Assembly: GCA_023381565.1 (NCBI GenBank)
Contig: JAMCRR010000006.1
Coordinates: 1 to 64,000 of the forward strand
Direction of reading: 5' to 3'
DNA: 64,000 bases
From: Chloroflexota bacterium
GTDB lineage: Bacteria > Chloroflexota > Anaerolineae > Anaerolineales > Anaerolineaceae
Shown here: positions 42,412 through 50,564 of the stretch, piece after piece
How positions within the stretch are numbered: position 1 is the stretch's first letter
How the letters are laid out: each line of letters begins with the position of its first letter
Translations under genes and position numbers: made by a program
Notes under the pieces: model-generated
Databases searched by the model: none
Told to the model about the DNA's origin: nothing
The model's input: the letters and a program-made list of their open reading frames with translations, nothing else

Positions 42412-42816
42412 TCACACTGCCGGTTTCAATATCCATCCTGGCAGATAAAACCCCAGCACACAGGTGATTATGGCTATGAAAAAGAAGGGATTCCCCGGCT
42501 CGAGGGGATGGTAAAAGATCAGGGCTAGCAGCAACGGAACATAGGCGCCGACAAGGGCACCCACCAACCGCCTCAGATAATCTGGAGCTCCGGGCAGCCA
42601 GTGCCGGCCCAACGCCAGCCAGCCGGCCAGGAATACACCGATGGAATAGGTTATCCCCAACAAAAAGACGAACAACACCGGGTAGGTTTGGGGAAAATTC
42701 TCCATGCCGGGGATGAGCAGAGAGAACACGAAAGTGACCACCTGGGTCATGATGATTTGTAGCAGGCCGATCCCAAGCCACAACAGGAAGCGCAGAACGT
42801 TCTTACCGACATCCAT
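42412..42816 (-). CDS. Small hypothetical membrane protein
   Basis: 134 residues from the second of two adjacent ATGs (42816), placed five bases after GGAGG; the first (42819) is too close. Four hydrophobic helices are visible: LRFLLWLGIGLLQIIMTQ, VLFVFLLGITYSIGVFLAG, LVGALVGAYVPLLLALI and FIAIITCVLGFYLPGWIL. No conserved motif or family is recognised. It is the last gene before the HD gene and lies 101 bases after the ICMT-like gene. Confidence 0.65.
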   Translation of the reverse strand: MDVGKNVLRFLLWLGIGLLQIIMTQVVTFVFSLLIPGMENFPQTYPVLFVFLLGITYSIGVFLAGWLALGRHWLPGAPDYLRRLVGALVGAYVPLLLALIFYHPLEPGNPFFFIAIITCVLGFYLPGWILKPAV

Positions 42817-42917
42817 CATGCCCTCCTTGTGATTCCTGATCCTTTTAGTGTTTTTTTCGCTTGTATCGAATATGCTTACCTCGCGGCATCTTCCATTTTG
42901 CGATACCTGCCACCCAA

Positions 42918-43601
42918 CTACCAGACGCCGGGTAAGAGACGATAACGCACCTGTCGGGCGTACCCCGCATAACCGGCCAGCTCGAGGCGCAGGGTGCGGT
43001 CCTCGAGCGCGGTGCGCACCAGGAGCAGACCTGCGCTCAACGTGCTGACGAGCAAAGCCCACCAGGACCCTAAAAGAATCGGGACACAGATTTCGTACAA
43101 AACAGCCCCCAGGTAAGCCGGATGCCGCAAAAAGCGATACGGCCCGCCGGTCACGACCGTCTGGGCGCGGTCGGTTTGGATACGGACGACTTGCGAGAAG
43201 AATGCGTTGGATGCCGTCGCCCAGGTAAAGAGAGCGTAACCCGCAGCGCAGACCAGCAGCGCCGCAATTTGAGCAGCGAGTGGAAAGCTGCCGGACCAAC
43301 TGTAGCGCTGGTCCAAACCGGCAACGATATAACGCAGGAACGTGATAGGCCCAAGGGCGCCCACGATCCTGGCATCCCACTTCTTGGCGCCCCGCCGCGG
43401 TCCCAGGCGCTCAGCCAGCAAAGCTGGGTCGAAACGGAAGATAATCACCGCCGTCGCCAGGGTCCATGCCAGCATCACGGCGAGAGCTGCCCAGGCTTGC
43501 CACCAACCCAGGCGCCCGGCCGGCCAGAACAACGCCGCCCCCATGACGATAATTCCCAGAGCCTCGCGTGTGGCGTAAAGGATGGTAAGCTTTAGCTTCA
43601 T
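42918..43601 (-). CDS. Isoprenylcysteine/phospholipid methyltransferase-like membrane protein
   Basis: 227 residues with five membrane helices and the C-terminal signature of the ICMT/PEMT family: TGGPYRFLRHPAYLGAVLYE for cofactor binding and the conserved acidic/basic end EDRTLRLELAGYAGYARQVRYRLLPGVW split across the last helix and tail. Bacterial members methylate isoprenoid-like or phospholipid substrates with S-adenosylmethionine at the membrane. The true substrate is not known. The ATG has only a weak ribosome binding site. Confidence 0.85.
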   Translation of the reverse strand: MKLKLTILYATREALGIIVMGAALFWPAGRLGWWQAWAALAVMLAWTLATAVIIFRFDPALLAERLGPRRGAKKWDARIVGALGPITFLRYIVAGLDQRYSWSGSFPLAAQIAALLVCAAGYALFTWATASNAFFSQVVRIQTDRAQTVVTGGPYRFLRHPAYLGAVLYEICVPILLGSWWALLVSTLSAGLLLVRTALEDRTLRLELAGYAGYARQVRYRLLPGVW

Positions 43602-43708
43602 GGTTTATCCGGCTGGCAAAGATAGCAGCTAACGGTTGGAAAAGACTGGGGTTGGTGAGATGCAATTTCAAATTATCATAGCATGAAACCGTGGAAATGG
43701 TATACGAT

Positions 43709-43732
43709 CAAAACGCCGGCAGTATGCCGGCG
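43709..43732 (-). terminator. Intrinsic terminator of the phosphotransferase gene
   Basis: CGCCGGCA and TGCCGGCG form a perfect 8-base stem with a 3-base loop, and on the minus strand the stem is followed by TTTTG. It lies about 105 bases after the stop of the intact phosphotransferase gene, upstream of nothing else on this strand until the ICMT-like gene. Confidence 0.7.
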
Positions 43733-43838
43733 AGGCCGTATCCAAAGAAGGCAAAGGCAAGCCGAATACACAGCTTCGCTCAAGCAAACCGCCCAATGGT
43801 TGGGCCAGGCAGTAGCAATATCGGATAGAGAATATTAC

Positions 43839-44849
43839 TCAGGAGATTAAATCGGATTGATAGGCAATCTCAATCGTGTTCTCTGGTAAAAAATTGGATT
43901 TAAAATATTCGAAGGCTTGCTCCCGATCTTCTCCGCCCTGGGTCGTCGAAAATATCTGCTCACACTCGATTGCCAGATCTTCAACAATGCGCTCGTAGCG
44001 GTAATACGCCAAAGCTCTGTGATCGATCTGCGTCTGGCCGTAGCCCTGGTAAAACAGGGTTTCTTCTTCCTCGGGGGTATGACCGCGGAACCCTTGCGCT
44101 CCACCGGGGAACATCAAGTCCCGCTCTTTGGGCGCCAGGATAGGATCGTCCCAATCCACGATGTACAATGCGCCTGCGGAATCGATCAAGACATTCCCCG
44201 CGTGGACGTCTGAGTGACACAGGACAAATTCCCGACGTTCGGCCTGGAGCGCCCGGGCGAGCCTCTCAGCACGCCCGGTTAGATCGAGGATTACCTCCCG
44301 TTTGGCACGCAAAAACGCAGCCAGGTTTATGGCGAGAGGGTCATCACGAATGGGATCTTCAGCATGCGCTACAAACCCCTGCACGATTTCACGCCAGCGC
44401 GGAGAATAGGTCTCCCGCCGGAACCGCCCGATCAGCTCGTGAGGCAAGGCCGCCGTGTGGACCCTTTTGAGGGCAGCGCCAAGCTCGACCCAGTGGTGGT
44501 CGGTTAGATTCACCTGATACCCGTTACGGCCCTCAACGAACGGGTAAAGGATCACCTTGAAGGCCTCCAGCGTTGCCCACAACCCGCCGGTTCTCGTGTG
44601 CAAGGGGGCGATGATTTGTGTGATGCCCTGGTCGTAGAGGAATTTAGGCAGTGTTACCGAAGTCTCGTTGAAAGTGCCCTGTCTCAGCTTCAGAAAGTAT
44701 TGCGGTCCATCGATGGTTGAAACCCGGTAAACGGCCGTATTGAGATCTGCTCCGAGGGGAAGAAAAGTGACCTCGATTACGGATAACCCATACTCAGCCT
44801 GCAGGCAGGTGATGAGCATTTCATCGTCAAGAGCGGGTTTCTCAAGCAT
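43839..44849 (-). CDS. Aminoglycoside/spectinomycin phosphotransferase-like kinase
   Basis: 336 residues of the APH/CHK kinase fold. The N-lobe has YFLKLRQG with the ATP-binding Lys. The catalytic loop is CHSDVHAGNVLI (Asp and Asn) and the metal-binding Asp is in IVDWDDP. The overall pattern, including GFRGHTPEEEETLFYQGYG, resembles APH(9)-type and other uncharacterised antibiotic kinases. The native substrate in environmental bacteria need not be an antibiotic. A hairpin terminator follows. It is a single gene, with only a weak GC-rich start context. Confidence 0.82.
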   Translation of the reverse strand: MLEKPALDDEMLITCLQAEYGLSVIEVTFLPLGADLNTAVYRVSTIDGPQYFLKLRQGTFNETSVTLPKFLYDQGITQIIAPLHTRTGGLWATLEAFKVILYPFVEGRNGYQVNLTDHHWVELGAALKRVHTAALPHELIGRFRRETYSPRWREIVQGFVAHAEDPIRDDPLAINLAAFLRAKREVILDLTGRAERLARALQAERREFVLCHSDVHAGNVLIDSAGALYIVDWDDPILAPKERDLMFPGGAQGFRGHTPEEEETLFYQGYGQTQIDHRALAYYRYERIVEDLAIECEQIFSTTQGGEDREQAFEYFKSNFLPENTIEIAYQSDLIS

Positions 44850-44907
44850 GGGTCGGCAAGCAGGGATGAGGCAATGGGGTAATTATGCCACAGAATCGAA
44901 GCAGCCA

Positions 44908-45303
44908 TCACGTCGTTGGCGACAGGCTCCTTACAACCAGCAGAAGATAGAGGGTAGCCGCAGTAGAAAGCGCGGTCAGATAGGGTGCAATTTGATGCAG
45001 CCGGTAAACCACACCCGGCATCACTTTATCGATGCTCGACAAACCTCCCGTAATGATGGTGCCGAGAAAGAACAATCCGGTGACCATGCAGGCAGTGAGT
45101 TCAAGCGTGCTGAGCTTCATGACTTGATTAACCTGGGAAACGGTTACGGCCAGATAGGCAATCGCTCCGAGAGAAATGAATTTATGGACTGTCAGGAGGA
45201 TCCCATTGACCGGCCTGCCGGAATTTCTTAACCAGAAACCCGAGAGGAAAATAATGAGAAAAAACACCCCTGCGCTGAATACTCTTACCTGGGTAGTGCT
45301 CAT
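44908..45303 (-). CDS. Hypothetical four-helix membrane protein
   Basis: 131 residues with four hydrophobic helices and few polar positions. Two histidines stand at helix ends (LTVHKFISLG and YRLHQIAPYL), a layout that could bind haem or a metal, but no cytochrome motif is certain. It starts 46 bases after the quinone oxidoreductase stop on the same strand, so it may belong to the TetR-controlled operon. Family unknown to me. Confidence 0.65.
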   Translation of the reverse strand: MSTTQVRVFSAGVFFLIIFLSGFWLRNSGRPVNGILLTVHKFISLGAIAYLAVTVSQVNQVMKLSTLELTACMVTGLFFLGTIITGGLSSIDKVMPGVVYRLHQIAPYLTALSTAATLYLLLVVRSLSPTT

Positions 45304-45349
45304 TTAAACTCCTTTGTTCTATATATTGTTTTCTGCTGGATAAAATAAT

Positions 45350-46369
45350 CTATGACCCTTCGGGCGCCACCAAAACGACATTGCCGGTAACCTGACCGCT
45401 TTCCAGCAGTGCATTTGCTTTAGCTGCTTCCTCAATGGGGAACTTCTGTGCAATGATCGGTTTTATTTTGCCTTGATCGAGCAGCTTGAAGAGCTCAGCC
45501 CAATCTTCCAGATAAGGTTTCTGATCAAACAAAAAATAGGTAGAGGTTCCATAAAACTTGAACGACTTACCATTCGGCAGCAGGTTGACCATAATCAAAG
45601 TTAACAGGACACGAAATAAAGTAACCAACCCGGCAGGCTCCCCGTAGCTCACCAACTTGCCTCCGCGCCGCAGCAGCGGCAGGGCCCTTTTGATAGAGTC
45701 CATGCTCATCATGCCGTCGAACACCGCATCGAGCCCATCCGGTTCCGCCTGGCGGATTACTTCGACAAAGTCTTGTGTGTGGTAATCAATCGGCGTTGCA
45801 CCGTAGGAGGCCAAGACGTGGTGTTTGCTGGGAGAAGCTAACCCGTACATTTTGAGATTAGCCAGCCTGCCGAGCTGCAGAAAGGCAGTCCCAATTCCGC
45901 CGCTCGCACCGATAATCAGGACCTTATCTCCGTTTTTGACCTTCGCCGACCGGTGAAGCACCTGGTATGCCACGATGTAATTCAAGATCAGCGGGACAGC
46001 CTCTGCGGGATCCAGGGTGGTGGGGACAGGGATCAACAGGTCGCCCCGCCAATACAGGTATTCGCTATAACCCCCGATAACCGTTAACGCGCCAACCCGG
46101 TCTCCAACGGCAACCGCGGTAACGCCTTCGCCAACCGCATCCACGATGCCGATGATCGCATAGCCCGGGGTAAAGGGGACTTTATGCCCCAGCGGCGTCC
46201 CACTATAGAGTGATTTGCCATTACGAACGGTAATATCAGGCTGGCACACTGCTGAGGCGAGGATTTTAATGCGGGCCTCCCCAACCAACGGTGGGCGCAA
46301 ATCTTTCTCCATAACCCGGAGAACCTCTGGGCCACCAATTTTGGTCACGACAACGCTTTTATATTTCAT
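45350..46369 (-). CDS. Medium-chain dehydrogenase/reductase, quinone oxidoreductase-like
   Basis: 339 residues from the ATG at 46369, with GAGGAG upstream. GroES-like N-terminal domain (VVVTKIGGPEVLRV, CQPDITVRNGKSLY, VPFTPGYAIIGIVDAVG) and a Rossmann domain with VLIIGASGGIGTAFLQLG. Zinc-binding cysteines of alcohol dehydrogenases are absent, which fits the NADPH:quinone/enoyl reductase branch. The TetR regulator is directly upstream and reads into it. Detoxification of a reactive carbonyl or quinone is a plausible role. Confidence 0.88.
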   Translation of the reverse strand: MKYKSVVVTKIGGPEVLRVMEKDLRPPLVGEARIKILASAVCQPDITVRNGKSLYSGTPLGHKVPFTPGYAIIGIVDAVGEGVTAVAVGDRVGALTVIGGYSEYLYWRGDLLIPVPTTLDPAEAVPLILNYIVAYQVLHRSAKVKNGDKVLIIGASGGIGTAFLQLGRLANLKMYGLASPSKHHVLASYGATPIDYHTQDFVEVIRQAEPDGLDAVFDGMMSMDSIKRALPLLRRGGKLVSYGEPAGLVTLFRVLLTLIMVNLLPNGKSFKFYGTSTYFLFDQKPYLEDWAELFKLLDQGKIKPIIAQKFPIEEAAKANALLESGQVTGNVVLVAPEGS

Positions 46370-46395
46370 CTTTTCTCCTCGAACCGGGGCGTCAT

Positions 46396-46974
46396 TCACA
46401 GTTTTATCCCATCCCAATAGATGGCGAACCCCTGTTGCATGATTTCTTCGCGTTTGGCGGGGTCTGGCTGGATTCGCATCAAATTCATAATGGCAACGAG
46501 ATCCTGGTAGAGGATGCTGCCGATCAAATCGATTGAGTAAGGCTTGATGCGATTCTCGTCATGCCCTTTCTGGATGGCAGCATAATAATATCCAAAGAAT
46601 TTTCCCGACTCTTGCACAGCAGCTGCCGATACCATCCCCGAATCTCGAACCTGTTGGACATACTGATAAGCATCCATATTTTCCATAAACCAGCGAAGAG
46701 TGCCATCCCAGATCGTGAAGAAGGTCTCCCGAACTGGAAGAGGTGAAACTAACAGGGTGTTTATATAATCGGATTGTTCTTTGCCGATTTTTAATATCAG
46801 CTCATCGATCAACGCCTGTTTGGTTGGGAAATACAAAAACAGTGTCCCGGCAGCGGTGCCGGCTTCTTTCGCGATCTCTGAGGTGGAGGTATGCTGTACT
46901 CCCCTGGCAACAAACAACTTCAGGGCAGATCGCAGAAATGTGGCTCTTTTTTCGTTACTGAGTTCGCGCACCAT
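46396..46974 (-). CDS. TetR-family transcriptional regulator
   Basis: 192 residues. The N-terminal HTH is typical: KRATFLRSALKLFVARGVQHTSTSEIAKEAGTAAGTLFLYFPTKQALI, read as its three helices. The C-terminal all-helical domain would bind an inducer and dimerise. The gene ends 26 bases before the start of the quinone oxidoreductase. A consensus promoter with a TetR-type palindrome overlaps its -10 box, so autorepression and control of the oxidoreductase are likely. Confidence 0.92.
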   Translation of the reverse strand: MVRELSNEKRATFLRSALKLFVARGVQHTSTSEIAKEAGTAAGTLFLYFPTKQALIDELILKIGKEQSDYINTLLVSPLPVRETFFTIWDGTLRWFMENMDAYQYVQQVRDSGMVSAAAVQESGKFFGYYYAAIQKGHDENRIKPYSIDLIGSILYQDLVAIMNLMRIQPDPAKREEIMQQGFAIYWDGIKL

Positions 46975-47001
46975 GGTTAGCCATCCTCGCGTAATCGTAT
47001 A

Positions 47002-47021
47002 ATGACTGACTACTCACTCAT
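47002..47021. promoter_or_regulatory. TetR operator overlapping the tetR promoter
   Basis: The 20-base element has half-sites ATGACTGA and TCACTCAT around CTAC, symmetrical except at four positions where both strands carry C. It overlaps the last two bases of the -10 box and the start of transcription of the tetR gene, so a bound repressor would block RNA polymerase. Confidence 0.75.
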
Positions 47022-47048
47022 TATATAATAAAAATTATAGGTTGTCAA
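47020..47048 (-). promoter_or_regulatory. Consensus sigma-70-type promoter of tetR
   Basis: On the minus strand TTGACA (47043-47048), exactly 17 bases, then TATAAT (47020-47025): a perfect match to both consensus hexamers. Transcription would begin near 47013, leaving a leader of about 40 bases before the tetR ATG with GAGG in front. Confidence 0.88.
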
Positions 47049-47089
47049 GGGGAATCTATCTCGGGAAAAGAGATTTCTGGGGTTGCGGC

Positions 47090-47329
47090 CTATTCTACCA
47101 TTGTGAGAGACCCCACCACCGGAAAACGTTGCAAGAGCGATTCGTCGTGCGGGGCTTGATCGATCTCATCGCTGAGATCGGAGCCGGCATTGTGACGGAC
47201 CCAATGCCGGCCTCCGCGAAAAAAGTAGCTGCCAGAAACATCGTAGACCAAGCCACGATAAGCGACGTAGGCAAGATTGCCGTCCCGGCCGTTGTAGCGG
47301 CTGAGGTCCTGAAGGGTGAAGACCCTCAT
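47090..47329 (-). CDS. Cytochrome b5-like heme-binding protein
   Basis: 79 residues, a stand-alone cytochrome b5/steroid-binding fold: VFTLQDLSRYNGRDGNLAYVAYRGLVYDV spread over its first strands, GGRHWVRHNAGSDLSDEID with one axial His and a second in DQAPHDES, then RFPVVGSL. There is no membrane anchor. It begins 22 bases after the stop of the ferritin-like gene, so the two should be co-expressed. A small electron carrier or a heme/iron-handling partner of the ferritin is plausible. Confidence 0.85.
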   Translation of the reverse strand: MRVFTLQDLSRYNGRDGNLAYVAYRGLVYDVSGSYFFRGGRHWVRHNAGSDLSDEIDQAPHDESLLQRFPVVGSLTMVE

Positions 47330-47351
47330 GATCTGGTTTTACCAGGAATAG

Positions 47352-47903
47352 CTAGCGCAAGAACTTGCTGACGAACGGCGAGGTTTCTCCGCGACGCATG
47401 AAGTGGCCGGAGGGACCTTCTCCCAGGAACTCGGAGAACCAGGATTCGTGCTCCACCTCCTCGTTCAGGATCGCCAGGGCGAGGTCGTAGGTGCGATGGT
47501 CCTTGCCGGCAGTTAAATTGCAGATATGGGTATAGCCTCGTACCGCACAGCGCTCAGCCTCTACCAGGACTTTGAGAATGGCCTTGACATCCGTCGCATT
47601 CTCAGGAAGTGAAGCGGGTGGGCAGGCTGAAATATCATGGAACGCATTCATATTTCCCGGGATTTTGCCGCCGAGCTCATAGATACGGGGAACCAGGGCT
47701 TCAAAGTGGTTACGGTCTTCGATGCGAGCCGTTTCGGCAATCTCTTTAATGCCCTCCCCCTCCAGTCCAATCAGGTTTACACGCAAGATGGTGTAGTAGT
47801 AAAACGTGGTCAGTTCAGCAGAGGCATTGGAGATGAGCAGTTCCACCAGCTCATCGACATTGATGCCAGTTCTTTCAACCATTTCTCGTGCTACTTTCGC
47901 CAT
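47352..47903 (-). CDS. Ferritin-like (Dps-like) iron/oxidant protein
   Basis: 183 residues; AAAGGAG precedes the ATG. A four-helix ferritin-like bundle: LLISNASAELTTFYYYTILRVN (metal Glu), EIAETARIEDRNHFEALVPRIYELGG (Glu...His), VLVEAERCAVRGYTHIC and ILNEEVEHESWFSEFLG (Glu, His/Glu), carrying a complete diiron or Dps-like ligand set. It resembles the DPS-like (DPSL)/bacterioferritin-related group, with an extra pair of cysteines (ISACPP and ERCAVRG). Likely roles are iron storage or peroxide detoxification. The co-transcribed b5-like protein is the probable redox partner. Confidence 0.82.
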   Translation of the reverse strand: MAKVAREMVERTGINVDELVELLISNASAELTTFYYYTILRVNLIGLEGEGIKEIAETARIEDRNHFEALVPRIYELGGKIPGNMNAFHDISACPPASLPENATDVKAILKVLVEAERCAVRGYTHICNLTAGKDHRTYDLALAILNEEVEHESWFSEFLGEGPSGHFMRRGETSPFVSKFLR

Positions 47904-48333
47904 GGTGAGACTCCTTTTGCGATCGTTGACAATTATTCATTCACGCCGGGGAGCCAGCAAAGCAAATCTATAATGAGATCGAAACCAGTCCATCCCCGGT
48001 GGTCGATAAAAATTTGCCGTCCGGATCCAGCGCCTCCGGATTAAATCATCGATTACCAGACAGCCAACGATTAAGATGTACTTCTTCTTGCCAGTCCCTC
48101 CTTTCGGTTTTGCGGTGGTCTACTGATATGCGAGGATGCATTTGCGTGATGAATTGATAACCCCGCCAGGTCGATGGCTTGCTCGGGTTCCGAAGCATCT
48201 TTGAATTAATCCGCATGTTTGAATCATCAATTCAGAGACACTCCCAACCGGGAACCGGCACCCGTTAATATCATAACAATTATCTCATTATGATACAAGC
48301 AGAATTGGCCCAAAGCACGATAAGAGAACGGAT
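47904..48333. other. Long leader region upstream of the ferritin operon
   Basis: 430 bases without a recognisable gene. On the minus strand a GGAGGG lies near 48100, but no start codon follows it. A promoter-like pair with a palindrome is at 48269-48298, which would give the ferritin transcript a leader of about 360 bases. No riboswitch or terminator structure could be assigned by eye. Confidence 0.4.
48269..48298 (-). promoter_or_regulatory. Palindrome over a candidate promoter upstream of the ferritin genes
   Basis: TATCATAA (48269-48276) and TTATGATA (48288-48295) are perfect inverted 8-base arms with 11 bases between. On the minus strand TTGTAT, 17 bases and TATGAT form a promoter-like pair within the same stretch. 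The AT-rich, ATGATA-containing arms are reminiscent of iron or peroxide repressor sites, which would suit a ferritin, but no exact Fur or PerR box is present. Confidence 0.5.
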
Positions 48334-49251
48334 TTATTTTTTCAACGGATGCTGTTGGAAGAACGCCCACATCACGCGTGTGGCATCGATATCGTGCGTC
48401 GTATGCCCCACGATAGCTGCAGGGATATAGCCGCCGCCAGGCCAGGAATGGCCGCCGTTATGAATGGTATAGAATATCACCTCGGCGTTTTTGTCACAGC
48501 TCGTATAGCGCTTCCCGTGGACTTCGCCCTGGGCAGGCAATTCGACCGGCTCTGCGGCGCAGCCATTGTGGGCGGCCAACGCTTCGACCCACGCGGGCAC
48601 GTCAGGAAACGGGTAGTTTAATGCCCTCGAATGTCCTCCGCCGAATGGGACGACGGGGTCTTTGGTGCCATGAAAAATGATTGCCGGTACAGGCCTTTCG
48701 GGATTGCATTCCTCCCAGGGCAGCAGATAAGCACCCGAAACGCTGCCAATCGCGGCAATGCGTTCCGAAAGCGCGCACGCCAGTGCGAAGGACATGCCCC
48801 CACCGTTGGATAGCCCGTTGGCAAAGATGCGGGTTTGATCGATGTTGTAGTCTTTTTCCAATCGATCGATCAAATCAGAGATGAACTGGACATCCTGCGA
48901 GGTGCCTGGTTGCCCGCTTGCCCGCCAATGCAAGGGAAACCCGGTGCCGGAGGGATAAACCACGATGAAGTTCTTCTCTTCAGCCAAACGGTTCCACCGG
49001 CTGATCTCCATCTGGTGCGCAGGCCATTCGGCATAGCCGTGAATGCTGATCACCAACGGTGTGGGACGATCCGGGCGGTAGCTCTTCGGCACGTACAGCA
49101 GGTAAGTCCGCTTGCGTCCCGAGGAGAGGATTTCGCCGTTCGTGCGATGGAGTTGGAAGAAGAGATATAAAGCGGAAACAATGAAACCGATCAGCGGTAA
49201 GCTTAATAAAGCCAACAAAATGGTGAGAATGTTCTTGCGAATTTTATTCAT
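48334..49251 (-). CDS. Membrane-anchored poly(3-hydroxybutyrate) depolymerase-like esterase
   Basis: 305 residues. An N-terminal hydrophobic helix (about 9-33) anchors or exports the enzyme. The catalytic domain matches the LpqC/PHB depolymerase/feruloyl esterase family: SIHGYAEW, GFPLHWRASG, the nucleophile elbow FANGLSNGGGMS, an acid in HGTKDPVVPFGG and the catalytic His in NGGHSWPGG. It acts on ester bonds outside the cytoplasm. No binding domain is present. The N-terminus has no lipobox. Confidence 0.85.
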   Translation of the reverse strand: MNKIRKNILTILLALLSLPLIGFIVSALYLFFQLHRTNGEILSSGRKRTYLLYVPKSYRPDRPTPLVISIHGYAEWPAHQMEISRWNRLAEEKNFIVVYPSGTGFPLHWRASGQPGTSQDVQFISDLIDRLEKDYNIDQTRIFANGLSNGGGMSFALACALSERIAAIGSVSGAYLLPWEECNPERPVPAIIFHGTKDPVVPFGGGHSRALNYPFPDVPAWVEALAAHNGCAAEPVELPAQGEVHGKRYTSCDKNAEVIFYTIHNGGHSWPGGGYIPAAIVGHTTHDIDATRVMWAFFQQHPLKK

Positions 49252-49377
49252 TGAGAATATTCCAGAATCCTTCGATCAATAAGGATGTCATCCACCAACA
49301 ATTATTACCACATTCCGAAATAGCCATGTGGCAATGTTTGCTGTTTCTGCCGAGAGAATCAACGATGAGTACGCGGA

Positions 49378-49776
49378 TCAATCCTGCTTCAGAGCCGCAT
49401 TTTTCGGTTGGAGGTACCAGAGGCGGTCTTTTATCATCAGGACGAGTGCAGCAAGGCTGGCGCCCAGCGTGACCAGGTCGGGCAATCCGACCTGATCGGC
49501 GATTGAAAGGAGCGCGATAACCGCCAGAACCATTACCCCAAAATAGTAGGCCGGCCGGTTACGCCTCGATAAAAGTAACCCAAGTCCAACCAGGACCCCG
49601 GAGGCGCCGAAAGCAAGGATGGCCATGATCCACCGGATAGCGCCCAGTGCGTTAAGGGATTGGATGGCTCCAACGGCAGTCAGCACTGCGAAGACGAACC
49701 AAAAGGCGGCGTTGCATAAGATCAGAATGAGCGTAGCCGAGACAGAGCCCGGCAGCCGATTCATTATATTTTTCAT
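49378..49776 (-). CDS. Small four-helix hypothetical membrane protein
   Basis: 132 residues; GGGAGGAG precedes the ATG. Hydrophobic helices at about 12-38, 45-66, 76-92 and 96-116 fill most of the protein, which then ends in a short polar tail (KNAALKQD). No family is recognised. Its start overlaps the stop of the DUF5655 gene by ATGA, so the two are co-translated. Confidence 0.72.
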   Translation of the reverse strand: MKNIMNRLPGSVSATLILILCNAAFWFVFAVLTAVGAIQSLNALGAIRWIMAILAFGASGVLVGLGLLLSRRNRPAYYFGVMVLAVIALLSIADQVGLPDLVTLGASLAALVLMIKDRLWYLQPKNAALKQD

Positions 49777-50144
49777 TTACTCCTCCCTGCCATCTCCCAA
49801 CCTGCCCTCAGCCATTCCTTTACTTCGTTATCCAGGTCGTCAACGGAATGCAGCTCCAGGTGGTGAATATAACGCCCTCGGGCCGGCTCGACAATTTCTT
49901 TCCAGCGCGGCGACGGGTCCCGGCTGGCGAAAGATAGCGTCAGAACCAGAGGGGCAACCTTCCCACGCAGATATCTTCCCGGTATCCACGCCCAGGCAAA
50001 CACCTTTGCCCGGCGGAAGGCAACCTGGCTTTTAGTCACCGTAAAGCTTGTCTCCCCGAGGCTCTCGATGAATTCGAACACAGCATCGAAAAGCTGTCTC
50101 GACGTGGGGCGGTCACGGAAGAATTCATCCAAGGAGACGCTCAT
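49773..50144 (-). CDS. DUF5655-type protein
   Basis: 123 residues. The pattern SVSLDEFFRDRPTSRQLFDAVFEFIESLG, TVTKSQVAFRRAKVFAWAWIP, KVAPLVLTLSFASRD and RYIHHLELHSVDDLDNEVKEWLRAGWE corresponds to the DUF5655 family of small cytoplasmic proteins, some of which occur next to AlkD-like or SRPBCC genes. The biochemical role is unknown. The stop overlaps the start of the small membrane protein gene. Confidence 0.82.
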   Translation of the reverse strand: MSVSLDEFFRDRPTSRQLFDAVFEFIESLGETSFTVTKSQVAFRRAKVFAWAWIPGRYLRGKVAPLVLTLSFASRDPSPRWKEIVEPARGRYIHHLELHSVDDLDNEVKEWLRAGWEMAGRSK

Positions 50145-50304
50145 TACGAAACGGAAGCGATGATTATCCTGTGGCAGTGCGGTAAATTGGTTTGCTCACC
50201 ATCCACCCGGGATCAAGCGGTTACGCGCACGCCTCGCATAATCTCCGGATCCATCTAATTCACACAGAGGGGTTGGTCCTCGAGATAGGTGCGGATGACC
50301 GGTC

Positions 50305-50466
50305 TTATCTCGTTCTGCGAGCCTGCCCGGCATAGATGACAGCCCCAACCAGAATACCCAGGACAACGCCCAATATAGTTCCCGACCAACCCGTCGCGTG
50401 AAAGACCCCATAACCGATGATGCCACCCACCAGAGCCAGGATCGCAATCCAATACGCAGGTTTCAT
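50305..50466 (-). CDS. Very small two-helix membrane protein
   Basis: 53 residues, ATG at 50466, with AAGGAG nine bases upstream. Two hydrophobic helices (YWIAILALVGGIIGYGVF and TILGVVLGILVGAVIYAG) with a short turn (HATGW), and a basic end QARRTR. The composition and the ribosome binding site argue for a real small membrane protein, although longer frames overlap it. No family is known to me. Confidence 0.65.
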   Translation of the reverse strand: MKPAYWIAILALVGGIIGYGVFHATGWSGTILGVVLGILVGAVIYAGQARRTR

Positions 50467-50564
50467 GTCATTTTCTCCTTTTTTTTGACATTGGCATTGG
50501 ATTAGGGTTCAGACAAGATTGCAGTTACTTATATTATCGGGGAAATTTGCCGCAATTCAACTCC

